A stretch of DNA of 64,000 bases from Eustoma russellianum (lineage: Eukaryota; Streptophyta; Magnoliopsida; Gentianales; Gentianaceae), in contig AP025053.1 of the NCBI GenBank assembly GCA_036186865.1, forward strand, positions 10,200,097 to 10,264,096. The letters are read 5' to 3'. Position 1 is the stretch's first letter, and each line of letters opens with the position of its first letter. This document shows, piece by piece, positions 43,278 through 54,220 of this stretch. Below the pieces are notes generated by a model. The model was not told the origin of the DNA, ran no database searches, and saw nothing but the letters and a program-made list of their open reading frames with translations. The position numbers and the translations under genes were made by a program.

Positions 43278-44336
43278 TGATGAGCCAAAAAATACCCCTC
43301 GTTAGTCAATAAACGGTCAACGTTGAAGTAAGGTGAAAGAATGGCCAAGTACGGCGGGTCGGCCCGGAGGTAGACCAGACCACAGGCAGACAAACAGTCC
43401 GCCTAGGCTACAGGGCCCCACCGCCATTTCGTTTGTCAGGCCCTTCGGTCATCTTGATCATAGAGTTCCAGCGCCTTCTAGGGGCTGAGAATCTCACCTC
43501 GGCCTAAGGGTCCCATCTCGGCCCACATCCCCGACTCGGGCTACAACTCCACCTCGGCCAATGAGTAGTGCTCGGCCTCGGATCCAATTTGTCCACCGAA
43601 CTCAGAAAGGCTCTCCAATGTTTTACGGAGCTGATCATTTTCATCTCGGCATGATGACCTCACATTATCAATCATCTTGGATAATCAAGTGGTCATCTCG
43701 GGCATCCAGAGGATGTCGGTTATGCCCCTAGCTCGGACAAAAGGAACCAACACTCGGTTCCTAAGCTCTCAACGGTTTATTACAGCCACGCGGATCTCAG
43801 ACTAATAACCTCGGCCAAACTACAACAGTCACAGTGCTGTGTGCTACGTGGCCTACATGCAATATCCAGCATTCCAGATGTCGATCATGTGGAGGAAAGT
43901 TACCAGCACAACAATCCCTGGTAGCTGCGTGGCCACCATGCAAACTGGCCAGACGTCTTCGTCTCACCTCTTTGGGACACTCAGCTTCCAACCACACCAA
44001 GTATAAAAGAGCTTCCCCAACAGAAAGAAGCTCCAAGTAAAAAATCAGAAGTCCAAATCACAAGTAAAAAACACCCCGCTGTTCTCATTTCAGCTCGGCC
44101 TGCACTGTGGCCGACCTCAAACAGGTTTCATCAAACCTCTATTTCAGTTAAAGCTCTACGCTAAAATGCCTACAACTAACTTGAGCGTCGGAGGGTTTCC
44201 CCGGGGCAGCGCCCTGGGACCCCTAACGCTCTCTTTCCTTTCTCAGGTTTCCTAGGAGGACAAGTGACGGAGGGGTGACGGCCTTAGACCCCGGATATTT
44301 CGACTTTTACCTTGGCGAGACATTCCGACCTCGTCA
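43278..44336 (+). repeat. Gypsy C 3' LTR
   Basis: 1059 bp; about nine differences from the 5' LTR; ends about 660 bp upstream of the NIMIN-like start codon. Confidence 0.95.
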
Positions 44337-44787
44337 GACAGTTCTCTCAAAACTGTCATATGTTTCAATATATGGTTCTGTCAAAATCACCGAAGGTATT
44401 TCTGGATTTACTTCTAAACAACCAACAACAACAACTATACTCAAGATATCTCAATAAAGACAAAAACTATTGCTAAAAAAGATTTATCCCTAAACCCGTT
44501 ATAAAAATACATTTTTTTAATAAAACTACTATGATTTTTTTTTCTTTCCTCCGTCCGACACTCAAACATGTGCTGCAAATAATATAGACAGAAGAAAGGT
44601 GAGGTCGAATGGCCTCAAATTCCTCGAGGCACTCATTAATCCAGATAAACGAATAATGCCAATAAAATAAATAAAATACAATTTTAGTATGGCTAACAGG
44701 TTTTAAACGGTCAACTTAAAATAAAAGGAAAAAGGCCCCCATGTATCACGGGTACAACTGCTCTATTCGCCTGGGGCCCACTTTTTC
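44337..44787 (+). other. Upstream region of the NIMIN-like gene
   Basis: AT-rich at first, then CTGGGGCCCACTTTTTCCG with a TGGGCC-type (site II/TCP-like) core near 44772-44780. No open frame. Confidence 0.45.
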
Positions 44788-44857
44788 CGTCATGCCGAAA
44801 AACTCTTTTGGACGTCACCATTTGTGCGCCATGCCGGTACGTCATCTTCCAACGTCA
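44788..44857 (+). promoter_or_regulatory. Cluster of four TGACG (as-1-like) motifs
   Basis: CGTCA, the complement of TGACG, occurs at 44788-44792, 44813-44817, 44840-44844 and 44853-44857; the second is in GGACGTCACC. TGACG is the core bound by TGA bZIP factors, which recruit NPR1 and confer salicylic-acid response. Four in 70 bp upstream of a NIMIN-like gene fits the known biology. Function here is inference. Confidence 0.55.
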
Positions 44858-44995
44858 TCATCAGACCTATACTTTCATACGCAAGCTTCTTCCCCTATTA
44901 AGACTGGCTAGCATATGTCAAGCAATCTTAAAATTATCCTTTTATCTCTCGCCGGAGAATAAAGAGAACGCCATTTTTTCTTCCGAGCTCTTCAG

Positions 44996-45337
44996 ATGGA
45001 GGGCAAAAGAAAGCGTCTGGACAATAAAGAAGCTGAAGGGGAAAAACTCAAGGGTTCGTGTTCAAAGAAGATGGAAGTTGACGGAGGGAGGACGGCGGAA
45101 GATGAAGATAGAGAAGCGGAGGAATTCTTTGCCATTCTCCGTCGAGTACACACAGCGGTGAAGTATTTCAAGAAGGGCCAGAGAGACGAAAAGCGATCAT
45201 TAACACCGAGTACATGGAACCCCAATTTTGTTAAAGAAGATTTCGAAGCGGTAAACAAAGATCAAGTTGGTCGAAATAAGAAAAAGATTCCGTTTTTGGA
45301 TCTTAATTCTGACCCAGCTGCAGACGAGAAATCATGA
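44996..45337 (+). CDS. NIMIN-like protein (NPR1/NIM1-interacting), intronless
   Basis: 113 residues, starting MEGKRKRLDNKEAEGEKLKG. Three landmarks in order fit the NIMIN family of small nuclear regulators that bind NPR1 and dampen salicylic-acid-induced PR genes. They are EAEEFFAILRRVHTA (residues 41-55, FF helix like the DxFFK motif), WNPNFVKEDF (74-83, EDF motif) and FLDLNSDP (100-107, a DLNxxP EAR repression motif close to the C-terminus). Basic N-terminus KRKR could serve nuclear import. Length (family about 100-140 aa) and lack of introns agree. An AATAAA-type signal lies 45 bp after the stop. The subtype (NIMIN1, 2 or 3) cannot be fixed. It is the only intact-looking host gene in the window. 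Confidence 0.8.
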   Translation: MEGKRKRLDNKEAEGEKLKGSCSKKMEVDGGRTAEDEDREAEEFFAILRRVHTAVKYFKKGQRDEKRSLTPSTWNPNFVKEDFEAVNKDQVGRNKKKIPFLDLNSDPAADEKS

Positions 45338-45380
45338 GTTCCTTGCATGTAAATGTCTTCTAGTTCAGCCTATTGATCAA

Positions 45381-45388
45381 AATAAATT
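45381..45388 (+). terminator. Polyadenylation signal of the NIMIN-like gene
   Basis: AAAATAAATTT shortly after the stop, a near-consensus plant poly(A) signal. Confidence 0.45.
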
Positions 45389-45552
45389 TAAACATATACT
45401 TGACTTCGAGCTGATTTCGTGTTCGTCGCAAGCTTAGAAATAAAACTTGAGTTTGAATTTGGTATAATACCACTAATGCTCTAATTCAATTACAAACAGG
45501 TTAAACCTGGAACTCAGTATTTGTTGTAAAGAAAATAAAAATACAATATATA

Positions 45553-45671
45553 TACTTCCGTCCAAAAATTAGTCACAGTTGATTTTTAATATAGTGTAAG
45601 TTTTTTTAATATAATGTAAGTTAAAAAATGTTAAAAAATCAATTGTGACAATATATTCAAGACAGAAGAAT
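45553..45671. mobile_element. Stowaway-like MITE, 119 bp
   Basis: Ends TACTTCCGTCC and GACAGAAGAAT are inverted copies resembling the Stowaway TIR (CTCCCTCCGTCC). Inner inverted repeats TTAGTCACAGTTGATTTTT and its complement extend the stem. Flanked by TA on both sides. Located 215 bp after the NIMIN-like stop. Confidence 0.7.
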
Positions 45672-45874
45672 TACTAGTTAAAAAAATTAATAAAAACACA
45701 TCGTAGTTTGATAAAACCATAGTATGTTATTTCAATATCATCATTCTCACTTTATGATAATTTTTTGCATTGATCAAACAATGGTATATCTTCATCAAGT
45801 TCGAGCATGTTTTCATCAATTACCGTTAGATACACATCTGAATAATTAACCAAATACATATGTATATATACAAT

Positions 45875-46038
45875 TGTTTATTTGGGAATAAAATTATTTT
45901 TTATTGATTTTGCTCGCATACAATGAGTCCTGTATAGTGCTTAAAACACGTTAATTATGGCAAAAAATAAATACAGTGATTTGACTAATTTGATTCTACT
46001 AATCAAATCTCTTGGTTGTAGTTATGATTTTTATCACA
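45875..46038 (-). repeat. Copia B 3' LTR
   Basis: TGTTTATTTGGGAATAAAAT ... TTTTTATCACA; aligns with 50262-50437 through ACAATGAGTCCTRTAT and TTTGATTCTACTAATCAAAT. Confidence 0.75.
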
Positions 46039-46049
46039 CTCCCTAAAGT

Positions 46050-49000
46050 TCACTAGTATTATCTACAATACCCAACTTGCAAAGTTCTGAAGAAAATATC
46101 TTTTCACTGACTGATTTCGTAAGAATATCTGTCAACTAATTTTTAGAGCATACAAACATAAGACCAATAGTGTCTTCTTCAATCTTCTCTTTTATAAAGT
46201 ATCGGTCTGTCTCCACATGTTTTGTCATGTCATTCTGTATAGGATATTAAGATATATTAATCATTGTCTTGTTGTCGTACACTGGAAAACCAATCTCACT
46301 CATCAACTTTTTTGACCATATAATCCCTATTATCCTTTTTTGATGCTTATGAATTTTACCTCAGCATTCAGTAGAGATACGACCTTCTATTTTTTCACTT
46401 TTCCAAGTTATAAAGTTTCCATCTAAAAGGCCAAAGTTCTCAGAACTGGATCGTCGATCATTTAGGTTTCATGCCCAGTCAGTATCAGTAAAGACCTCAA
46501 TATTCAGTGTGCATTCTTTCCGAATATAATGCCCCTGCCTTGTGTGCCTTTTAAGTGCTGTATTATCCTCATGTCTGTCTCTATGTGTTCTTTATAAGGT
46601 TTATGCATGAATTGACTAATTACTCCGATTGCACATATAATTTCAGGTCTTATGTGCGAGAGATATCTCAACCTTCCTACTAGTCTTTAGTATTTTTCTC
46701 GATATGCTGATGTCTCCCCTTCTTTTAACTAAAGCTTGTGATTCATGATTATTAGAATATCACTTGGCTTAGAATCCAACATAAATGTCTTTTGAAGTAA
46801 ATCTAGAATATATTTTCACTAAGATAAATAGATCTCTTGGTTGGATCGTAGAACCTCAATTCTCAAGAAGTATTTCAGTCCTTCTAGGTCCTTTATTTCT
46901 ATTTCTATGGACGAATTCTCCTTCATTGTGACTTTTTCAGCATCACGTTCTATTGTGATCAAGTCATCAACATATACTGTTAAGCAAGTGATCATGTTAT
47001 CTCATTTTTTCAGAAACAAAGTATGATCGTAGTTACTATTTTTATATACATACAACTTCATTGCCATGGTGAACCTCCCAAATCACGCATGGGGTAACTG
47101 TTTGAGTTCATAGAGAACCTTATAAAGTTGAAATACTTCATCCTTCTGGAGCTCATCAGATACGCCTAAAGGTGCTTCCGCATGTAGTTCTTCTTTCAAG
47201 TCTCCATAAAAAAGGACATTTTTTAAATCGAATTAGTGAAGTGTCTAGTCTTTATTTGCTGATACTAACAATAATAACCTGAGTATCAATCTTTGATACC
47301 AGAAAGAAAGTTTCTGAATAATCAATACCATATATCTGTGTGTACTCATTAGCTACTAACCTGGACTTGTATTACTCAATAGCATCATTTGTCCAATTTT
47401 TAATGGTGAAAATCCAGATGAACCCATTTGGTGTTTTTCTTTCTATATTACACATTCTCCTATGTTCCATCCTTGCTCAGAGTTTCATCTTTGTATCCAT
47501 GGCCTCGCGTCCTTATCCTTCATGTTTGCTTTCTGTGGGATCCTCGAAATGGACTTTGAGAAAAGAGAGGCAGAGAATGCAAATGCACTATTTGCAATTC
47601 TTTCCCTGAATGTATTCACCGGGTAGCTGCTATTTTGAGCCATGTGTTCAGGTGAGTATGACTTAGTTGGTACTCATATATTACTTCGTGGTGGTAGAGT
47701 AAATGCCTACTTTCACTTGTATTCTCAACCTTCTATTCATCTGAATTGTCCATATTAGTAGCAGTAGCCTCATATGAACCTTCATCAGGGTACAAGTCAC
47801 TTAGCTCTTGTCAGACATTTAACAAAGGTGAATCACTAGTCGTTAGGACTAGTTCATCGACCTCACCTTTTTTGAGAGAGGCAGAATCGGTGGCTCTATC
47901 TACCTTTTTCGTTTGAACATTCTTCATACAGCTTAAGTTGGTCAGGCAGTCTAGTGATTCACTGATCACCCCCCCTGAACACTAGGGTTGGTGGGAAAAG
48001 AAATATTAAGATTCAAGAAATGTGTAGTCCATAATGACATGAACTTGACACGTGACACGGTTATAGAGTGATGGCCTTTTTGATGTGCGGTATAACCAAT
48101 GAAAATACATTTCTGTGTACATATATCAAGCTTAGATTGTTTATCTTTTGGAATCTGTATAAGCACTCATCAACCAAAGATTCGAGGTGGAAAGGTCATA
48201 ACGGATGGGATGGTGGTTTGAGTTACTAGTTTTTGTATCAGGTTTTTGTGGTGAAGAATTTTCGTAGATAGGTGATTTACAAGGTAAGCAGAGGTTGCTA
48301 TGGTTTCATGCAAGAAAATTTTGTGAAACTTGGACTCAAGCCTCATAGCATAGGTCATCTCAAGAAGTCTTTGATTTTTTTGTTCTGCCACCCCATTTTG
48401 TTGGGGCGTGTTTGGACGCATGGTTTGGTGTATCAGACTGTGTTTTCTAAAAAAGGCTTGCATGGATTGATTGATAAATTCCTTACCATTGCCAGAGTAG
48501 AGAATTTATTTTTTGGTGTTGAACTGGGTCTGAATCATTTAAAAAAACAAATGAAAAAAATTTCTCTTTAACTTCAAAATTAATTTTCAGAAAATATATT
48601 CATGTCATGCAATAAAAATCATTTATAAAATTACACAAAATATTGAAACCTCTATGATTAGAAATGGGAGCTGGTCCTTATACATCGGAACGTATTAAGG
48701 AGAAAATGGAGTGGACTCATATGTTATTTGGTCACGATGTAGTTCTATTACTTTTAGCGTAAACACATGTTTCACACATCATGTGGGTGGAATTATTCAC
48801 AAAAATAGTCAAAAATAAAAATTTAAAGTATTCAAAAAACAGATGACCCAAGCTGTCGGTTGAACATTCCGTTAGCAAGCGTGACATGATCCTGGTGAAT
48901 CACCTCATCAACACAATAGGAGCCTTCATGCATAATACCATGTCCAATGAGATCCTTCGTGAGATTGTCATGTAAGAGACAAAAATTGGAATATGTTAGC

Positions 49001-49399
49001 ATGACACAATTAAGTTCTTTTGTCACTTGATTAATTGAGAGTAACCAGGATGACAACATTGAGACATAAAGATAGTTATTTAAATTCATCTGTGGAGAAA
49101 AAGTAATAGAGCCTTCTCTCCAAACTTTGATTAATTCTCTTATTTGTTGTTTCAATAAGGTTTTAGATGAGGATGGGAGAGAAGTTTATAAAGTCTTCAG
49201 GGTCATAAGTCATTGTTTCTGTGGCTGCACAATCAAAGATGCACCTATTAGATTCGATTGGATTTTTTAAACATAGAATGGGTTCGATAAGCTCTGTACG
49301 AATATTCATGTTTTTTGATCTCACAGAACAAATGTTCAAAGTTGACAAAATGTTAGGGCAGATGTGTAAAATTGACATAATTGTAGGGCAAATTTGCAA
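46050..49399 (-). pseudogene. Copia B pol remnants
   Basis: Minus-strand order: CIFDCAATETMTYDPEDF near 49240 is a decayed protease (D-S-G-A-T expected); DLIGHGIMHEGSYCVDEV near 48950 is pre-integrase; HQTMRPNTPQQNGVAEQKNQ near 48410 is the integrase core with its Glu. KLDICTQKCIFIGYTAHQKG near 48120 is the segment after it. KSRLVANEYTQIYGIDYSET near 47350 opens RT, and TEILLRIEVLRSNQEIYLS near 46860 is RT C-terminal. RNase H is only traceable below 46800. Frames change repeatedly. Confidence 0.78.
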
Positions 49400-49425
49400 A
49401 TTCTGAAAATTTAGGGGGTAGACAT

Positions 49426-50240
49426 TTGGGTTTTAAAAATCAGGGTTGCGATTTAAATCCCAAACCCTTTTACCTCTTTGCACTCCCTTCTCTCTTTGTT
49501 TTGCATGTGTATCCCTACTGTCCTCGCGATCTCATCTGTCTCCTTAGCCAAATTGCCGCTGCCTTTTGCCACAAGCACGCCTCCAGCTGTTGTTATCTTT
49601 TCTTCTTGTTTGACCATATTGTCGCCTCCGTTTTCTCCATCTTTTCCTCTCTTCTTTCCGTCGTCCCCATCAACAAAGCCTGTAGAGCCTTTGCTTTCTC
49701 CGTTCGTCGCCTCTCTTTGTCTGTTGTTGCTGCTCCCACTGTTGTCATTGCTTTTGGTGACCTCTAGGATGCTGGTGACAACATGCTTGAAGGGGTTTGA
49801 GCCTGGTGATGGCAGGATCCATTTGTACCATTGTGTGGCTGTTTTGGCTTTGGAATCATTGGGCTTTTGCTCGAGAAAGGTGAGTGGACTGTGATGATTT
49901 TGTTATGAGTCTTATATATTTGGGTGAATATTGTTGTATTGGTCTGGAGATATTGGTGGCTGTCAGCGGCTTTCTGTTGCTGGTTGAGTTTCTATGTTAG
50001 CGTCTGGGTAGTGGTAAACTGTTTTTGATTTGTGCTAAGTTAGAATGAGAGAGGTGTTGAAACAGTGGCTCGATTTTTTTCCTTTTTGTGAATTGTACTG
50101 GCAAAGATTGTTTGCCAGTATTTGGGTTTTTCGACCGCTGTTTTTGGCTGTGTGGATCGATTTTGGTTATTCCGTGGCTATGTTTGTCTTTGGGTGGTTG
50201 AATTCGCTCGATGATGAAACGGTTTCTGGGTTTTATGGAT
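49426..50240 (+). other. Gene-like CT-rich sequence in the gag position of copia B
   Basis: Where minus-strand gag is expected I see none. The plus strand instead looks like a host 5' leader: CT-rich, then an open stretch of 138 codons (49478-49894) and CGAGAAAGGTGAGTGG, a strong splice donor consensus near 49880. It may be a captured host fragment or simple decay. Confidence 0.3.
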
Positions 50241-50261
50241 GAAAAACACTCCTCTGATACA

Positions 50262-50437
50262 TGTTTGTTTGGTAATGAAATTATTTTTCATTGATTTTGT
50301 TCGTATACAATGAGTCCTATATGTAGTGTTATACACATGTTAATTGTGGCTGGAAATAAATAGAGAAAATAAATACGATGATTTGATTTATTTGATTCTA
50401 CTAATCAAATCCCTTGATTGCAGCTATAATTTCTACA
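50262..50437 (-). repeat. Copia B 5' LTR
   Basis: TGTTTGTTTGGTAATGAAAT ... TTTCTACA; right boundary uncertain by a few bases. Confidence 0.65.
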
Positions 50438-51339
50438 ATAACATACATATATTTTTATATTTATGTTTTTTGTGTGACAATGTGTCTCTGATAGAAGTGA
50501 TACATATTTATATTCTTATACCTTATAATATTTAATTCGAACAGTAGTTTGACACTTTATTTGCATAAAAAATGATTAACTTGACTTTTTTTGCTTTTGA
50601 CAAAATAACAGGACCATTAATTTTTAGCTAAATTAACTATATATTTTGAGCATAATTGTTTTTTATTAAATGAGACTTTTTTATGTTAATTAATTAAATA
50701 GATATACTTTTAGTTTATTTTATTGTATTTGAACTACATTCTCTATATTTAACATGAAGGAAATATAATATTCTTTGGCGCTGATAAAGTTCAAAACATA
50801 CTTTTAGTTTATTTTATTGTATTTGAATTTTGAACTACATTCTTGATGTCCATCAAGAAAATAAAATAAAAAGAGGGAGAAGAGAAAGGATACCAAGTTG
50901 CTCCAACGTAAAAGTTCTGGTACACTAGACTCTTGTATTTGTGCAATGTTTGTGAAAGATTGGATCACTTCGTGATCTATTTTACGTAGCATTATCGTAT
51001 ATTTTCTTGTCCAAGAGATTTGTTTCCACATCTCATACAGAAAAGACATCAAATTGGAGATGACCTTCTCACGCCAAGTGGCATGGTCCAGGGCCACAGC
51101 AAGAAACAGAAAAAGGAAGGATGTTCCAGCCCTTTTCAGTGGACATAGGTGATGTGGTGGGCCCTACCATATGCCGGAAGCCAGGCCAAATTTGAATATA
51201 ATCAATTTTGTTTATGGTTTTCTTTTTCTTTGTTTTCCTATGCAATTATGTGCATTGATGGATAGTATTGACTTAATTTGTGGCTAAATTTTATTTTTTT
51301 GGCTTTTTTCGTTCTTGGTTTACTCGATGAATTTCGTTT
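50438..51339. other. AT-rich spacer with a 40-bp direct repeat
   Basis: ATACTTTTAGTTTATTTTAT and the following bases occur at about 50704-50742 and 50798-50842. The minus strand 51097-50804 has a 97-codon open stretch (MALDHATWREKVISNLMSFL...) that I do not recognise and would not call a gene. Confidence 0.4.
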
Positions 51340-51935
51340 ATTAATTGTTGTTGGTGTTTTTATTATGTCAATAGCTTGATCATCTATTGATAGGTTATAG
51401 ATTTAAATTTGAAGAACTGAGAGGTAAAGTTTTTAATTAGGATAATGTCAACTGCGAACTTGTAAGAAAATTGGTTAGACATAAATTTGATTTCTATAGG
51501 TGGATTTTTAGGATTAAGTATTCAAATATTATTGAAACTAGAAAATTCCATAGATCATTAAGGCACTTTGGTTTGATTAAGATTCACATAGAGATATAGA
51601 GTTTATCGAGCTGAATTAAGTTTTTACGCCAAGGGATTGAGTAAAAATAAAATAGGAAGTTTCATCTTTAGTGGTTCATAAAATAAACTAGTTAATTATT
51701 TTAGGTTAACAATTGGAAGTACTCTTTAGAAAAGAATTATCTGTTTTTATTAAATTGCAATTCATTTGTTCTAAATTAAGTAAACAATAATATTGATACT
51801 TAAAATTAATCTACGTTTGATGGAAAACGATCTTGCATACTACTCTCTAATTGTATCTAGTATACGTGCTAGTTAGTGGGTCGTAAAATATCGTATCAAG
51901 TTTTTAACGCAATTGCCGAACACTATATTTTAATA
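51340..51935 (+). repeat. Decayed Athila-like LTR end plus primer-site region, copy 1
   Basis: Homologous to 53530-54220. It ends TCGTATCAAGTTTTTAACGC followed by AATTGCCGAACA, a degraded form of the TGGCGCCGTTGCCGGGGA primer site of Athila-type gypsy elements. No coding part is attached. Confidence 0.45.
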
Positions 51936-52192
51936 TCATATAATTATTTATAGACTTGAGATTTAACTAAAATAATAATGATCAAATTAAAAAATAGATA
52001 ATAAATATCATTCCTGGCTGTGTTTCTGTTTTCATAATTTTTCTGTGACTTTATTTTTTGTTTTTCTTTTTCGGTTATCTTCTGTTATTAAAATAATAAT
52101 AATAATAATAAAACAAAGATATATTTTCGTAATCTCACCGGGATTTGTGCACAGATTCTATAGCTTTTTTCCTTTACGTCAACTGATTCCTT

Positions 52193-52434
52193 TGATGAGG
52201 GGGTGGGTTCTCCCCCACCTGTACCAGAGGCCCCTTAGCCAGGTGGGATGTAAAATCGAGAGATGTGCTCCACCGGCAGCCCTGCAAAGGGAGAGGACAC
52301 ACGAGACTCAGCCAGTCCAGAGGCAACTCTTGTAATATTTCAACAAGGATTGTTTCCATACAGACTCGAACTCGGAATGTTGGGTTCTAGCCCCATCACC
52401 TTTGCCACTTACCACTGGACTATGCCCTGGAGGC
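52193..52434 (-). mobile_element. tRNA-derived SINE, minus strand, copy 2 (242 bp)
   Basis: A 17-bp duplication ACGTCAACTGATTCCTT lies at 52176-52192 and 52435-52451. Between them the minus strand begins GCCTCCAGGGCATAGTCCAG (box A TAGTCCAGTGG), then box B-like AGTTCGAGTC, and ends CCTCATCA. Same family as 8996-9211. Confidence 0.85.
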
Positions 52435-52719
52435 ACGTCAACTGATTCCTTCTGTTACATTGCGTTTCGGTTAGATATTCCTTTTTCATTTTGAATACCA
52501 TATAGATAATGTAAAAAAAAAAGTTCGAAATATATATACACACACATATGTATATGTATTATTACAAAAAATCATTTGGTTTCAGGATTTTTGCGTCGAG
52601 CAAAAAGGTGTTCAGTTTTAGCTTCGTGATTCCGTAGTTTCCGTCTTTCTGTTATTATTATTATTATTTTTAACTTTATTTCCGTAATTATTTCAGTAAC
52701 GGAAAGTGAGCCCTCGTCC

Positions 52720-53025
52720 TAGACCTGTAAATGAACCGAATCGTTCGGTATGTTTAGCTCGTTTGGTTCGAGTTTGGTTTGAACTCGACTTGGCTAAAAG
52801 ATTAATGAACCGAGCTTGAACTACTTTTTCTGTTCGAACTCGGTAAGTGACACCGTTCGTTTAGGGTGTTTGGCTCGTTAATGTTGTTCGTGAGTTAAAC
52901 GAACTGAGCTTGAACAATTAAATATGTTCGTTTAAATAAACGAACAAGCTTGGCTCGTTCGCAAAGTTAAACAAAACGAATTGAACAATGCGATGCTCGA
53001 CTCGTTTGGCTCGTTTACAGCCCTA
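52720..53025. mobile_element. hAT-type MITE, 306 bp
   Basis: Ends TAGACCTGTAAATGAACC and GGCTCGTTTACAGCCCTA are inverted copies. The 8-bp flanks are CCTCGTCC and TCTCGTCC (seven of eight match). The interior is full of TTTGGCTCG/CGAACAAGCT-type inverted words. It matches the widespread plant family with TIR TAGGGCTGTAAACGAGCC. Confidence 0.85.
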
Positions 53026-53039
53026 TCTCGTCCCTTCGT

Positions 53040-53529
53040 TTTTGTTATTTAAGGAGGCATTTAAATAAAATTTACTTCGGCTATTCAAAGGCATTTCCCG
53101 CCGCCTTCTGTTTCCTTTCATCCTTTTTCTTTTATTTTACAACTTTTAGTACTGTTCTTTAAGTTTTTTCCTTTCTTTTTAGTTCTTTTTGTTTCTGGAC
53201 ATTCTTCTTCTGTTCTTTTCTTTTGCTCTTTCCTTCCCTTTTCTATTTTTATTAATTATTATTACTAGTATGCTCTATTTCTTTTGTTATTTCTGTTCTT
53301 TTATTTATTTAGTTTCGTTATTTCCTCTGCGACGTGTGGTTTTATTTTTATTTTCTGGATTCTTGTTTAATAGTTTATCACCTGTAGTTTTTGTGAGACT
53401 TTGTTATTTGATCATAAAATGATAGATAGTATGGAATTATTTTGTCGCTAACTCTCTTGATTAGTTTTATGTGAAAGCTGAATTCTTTTGGCACTTTAAT
53501 GTATTAGTTTTTTTTCTTAATTTAATCAA
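53040..53529. other. T/C-rich spacer
   Basis: Long pyrimidine-rich stretches (TTTCTTTT words). No feature supported. Confidence 0.4.
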
Positions 53530-54220
53530 TTTACTAGTTGATTGACTGATTCCAATAGTCAATTGCTATTAATGCTTTTATTGTGTCAATAGTTTGATCA
53601 CCGATTGATTTGTTACATAATTAAATTCAAAGAATCCGAAGTTGAAGTTTTTAATTAGGATCGTATCAACAACGAACTTAAAGTAAAATTGACTAGGAAT
53701 ATATTTGATTTCTATATGTGAGTTTCTAGAATTAAATGATGAAAGGTTATTGAGACTAAAAAATTCCGCAGATTGTTACTACAATTCAGTTTGATTAAAA
53801 TTTACATACAGATGTGGAGTTTATCAAGCTGAATTAGGTTTTACACCAAAGGATTGAGTAAAAATTAAAATAGTGGATTTAATTTTTAGCGCATCAAAAA
53901 AGAAACCAGTTATTTATTTTCAGTTAAACACTGGAAGTGCTCTTTAGAAAAGAATTCAACTAGACTATAAAATGGTCAAAAAATCTTAAAGGAAAAAAAA
54001 TTAAGATTTAGGGTTTGATTAGTAGTTTTTGAATTAGATAATTAGTAGTTAATTTTTAATTTTTTAAATTTCAGTCTGTTAGGTTTAAATTAAAGTAAAC
54101 AATTTTGGTACTTAAAATTGGTTCTTGTGAGATAGACCACTGTCTTACATATTATTCTACAATTGTATCTAATATACTTGCTAGTTATTGTGTAGTAAAA
54201 TATCGTATGAGTATCAAAAA
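53530..54220 (+). repeat. Decayed Athila-like LTR end, copy 2
   Basis: Follows copy 1 through TTTTATTGTGTCAATAGTTT, GTTTTTAATTAGGATCGTAT, GTTTATCAAGCTGAATTAGG and AAAATATCGTATGAG, with gaps. Ends before the primer site. Same orientation as copy 1, about 2.2 kb away. Confidence 0.5.

Larger units (their letters stand above)
36797..44336 (+). mobile_element. Gypsy C: non-autonomous Tat-type element lacking pol, 7.5 kb
   Basis: LTRs of 1059 bp each (36797-37855 and 43278-44336), target duplication GACAG on both sides, PBS TTTTGGCGCTAGAAGGAGGG and a G-rich PPT. The first 45 bp of the LTR, the PBS and the PPT match gypsy B, so they are sister families. Internally only gag fragments, a 48-bp array and the antisense gene remain; protease, RT, RNase H and integrase are absent. 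The LTRs differ at about nine sites, eight of them transitions (about 0.85%), so it is clearly younger than gypsy B and must have been mobilised in trans. Confidence 0.94.
45875..50437 (-). mobile_element. Copia B: ancient Ty1/copia element, minus strand
   Basis: Short diverged LTRs (about 45875-46038 and 50262-50437), a PPT complement CTCCCTAAAG inside the left one, and a primer site complement CCTCTGATACA inside the right one (minus strand TGTATCAGAGG). Protease, pre-integrase, integrase, RT and RNase H traces occur in order on the minus strand. Many stops and frameshifts, and no clear target duplication; the oldest LTR element here. Confidence 0.75.

Noticed and set aside
49478..49894. 138-codon Leu/Ser/Pro-rich frame as a secreted or membrane protein
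   Set aside because: CT-rich composition alone produces such frames; kept only as a possible captured leader sequence.
50804..51097. 97-codon minus-strand frame as a host gene
   Set aside because: AT-rich, no recognisable motif, ends in low-complexity sequence and overlaps a local direct repeat.
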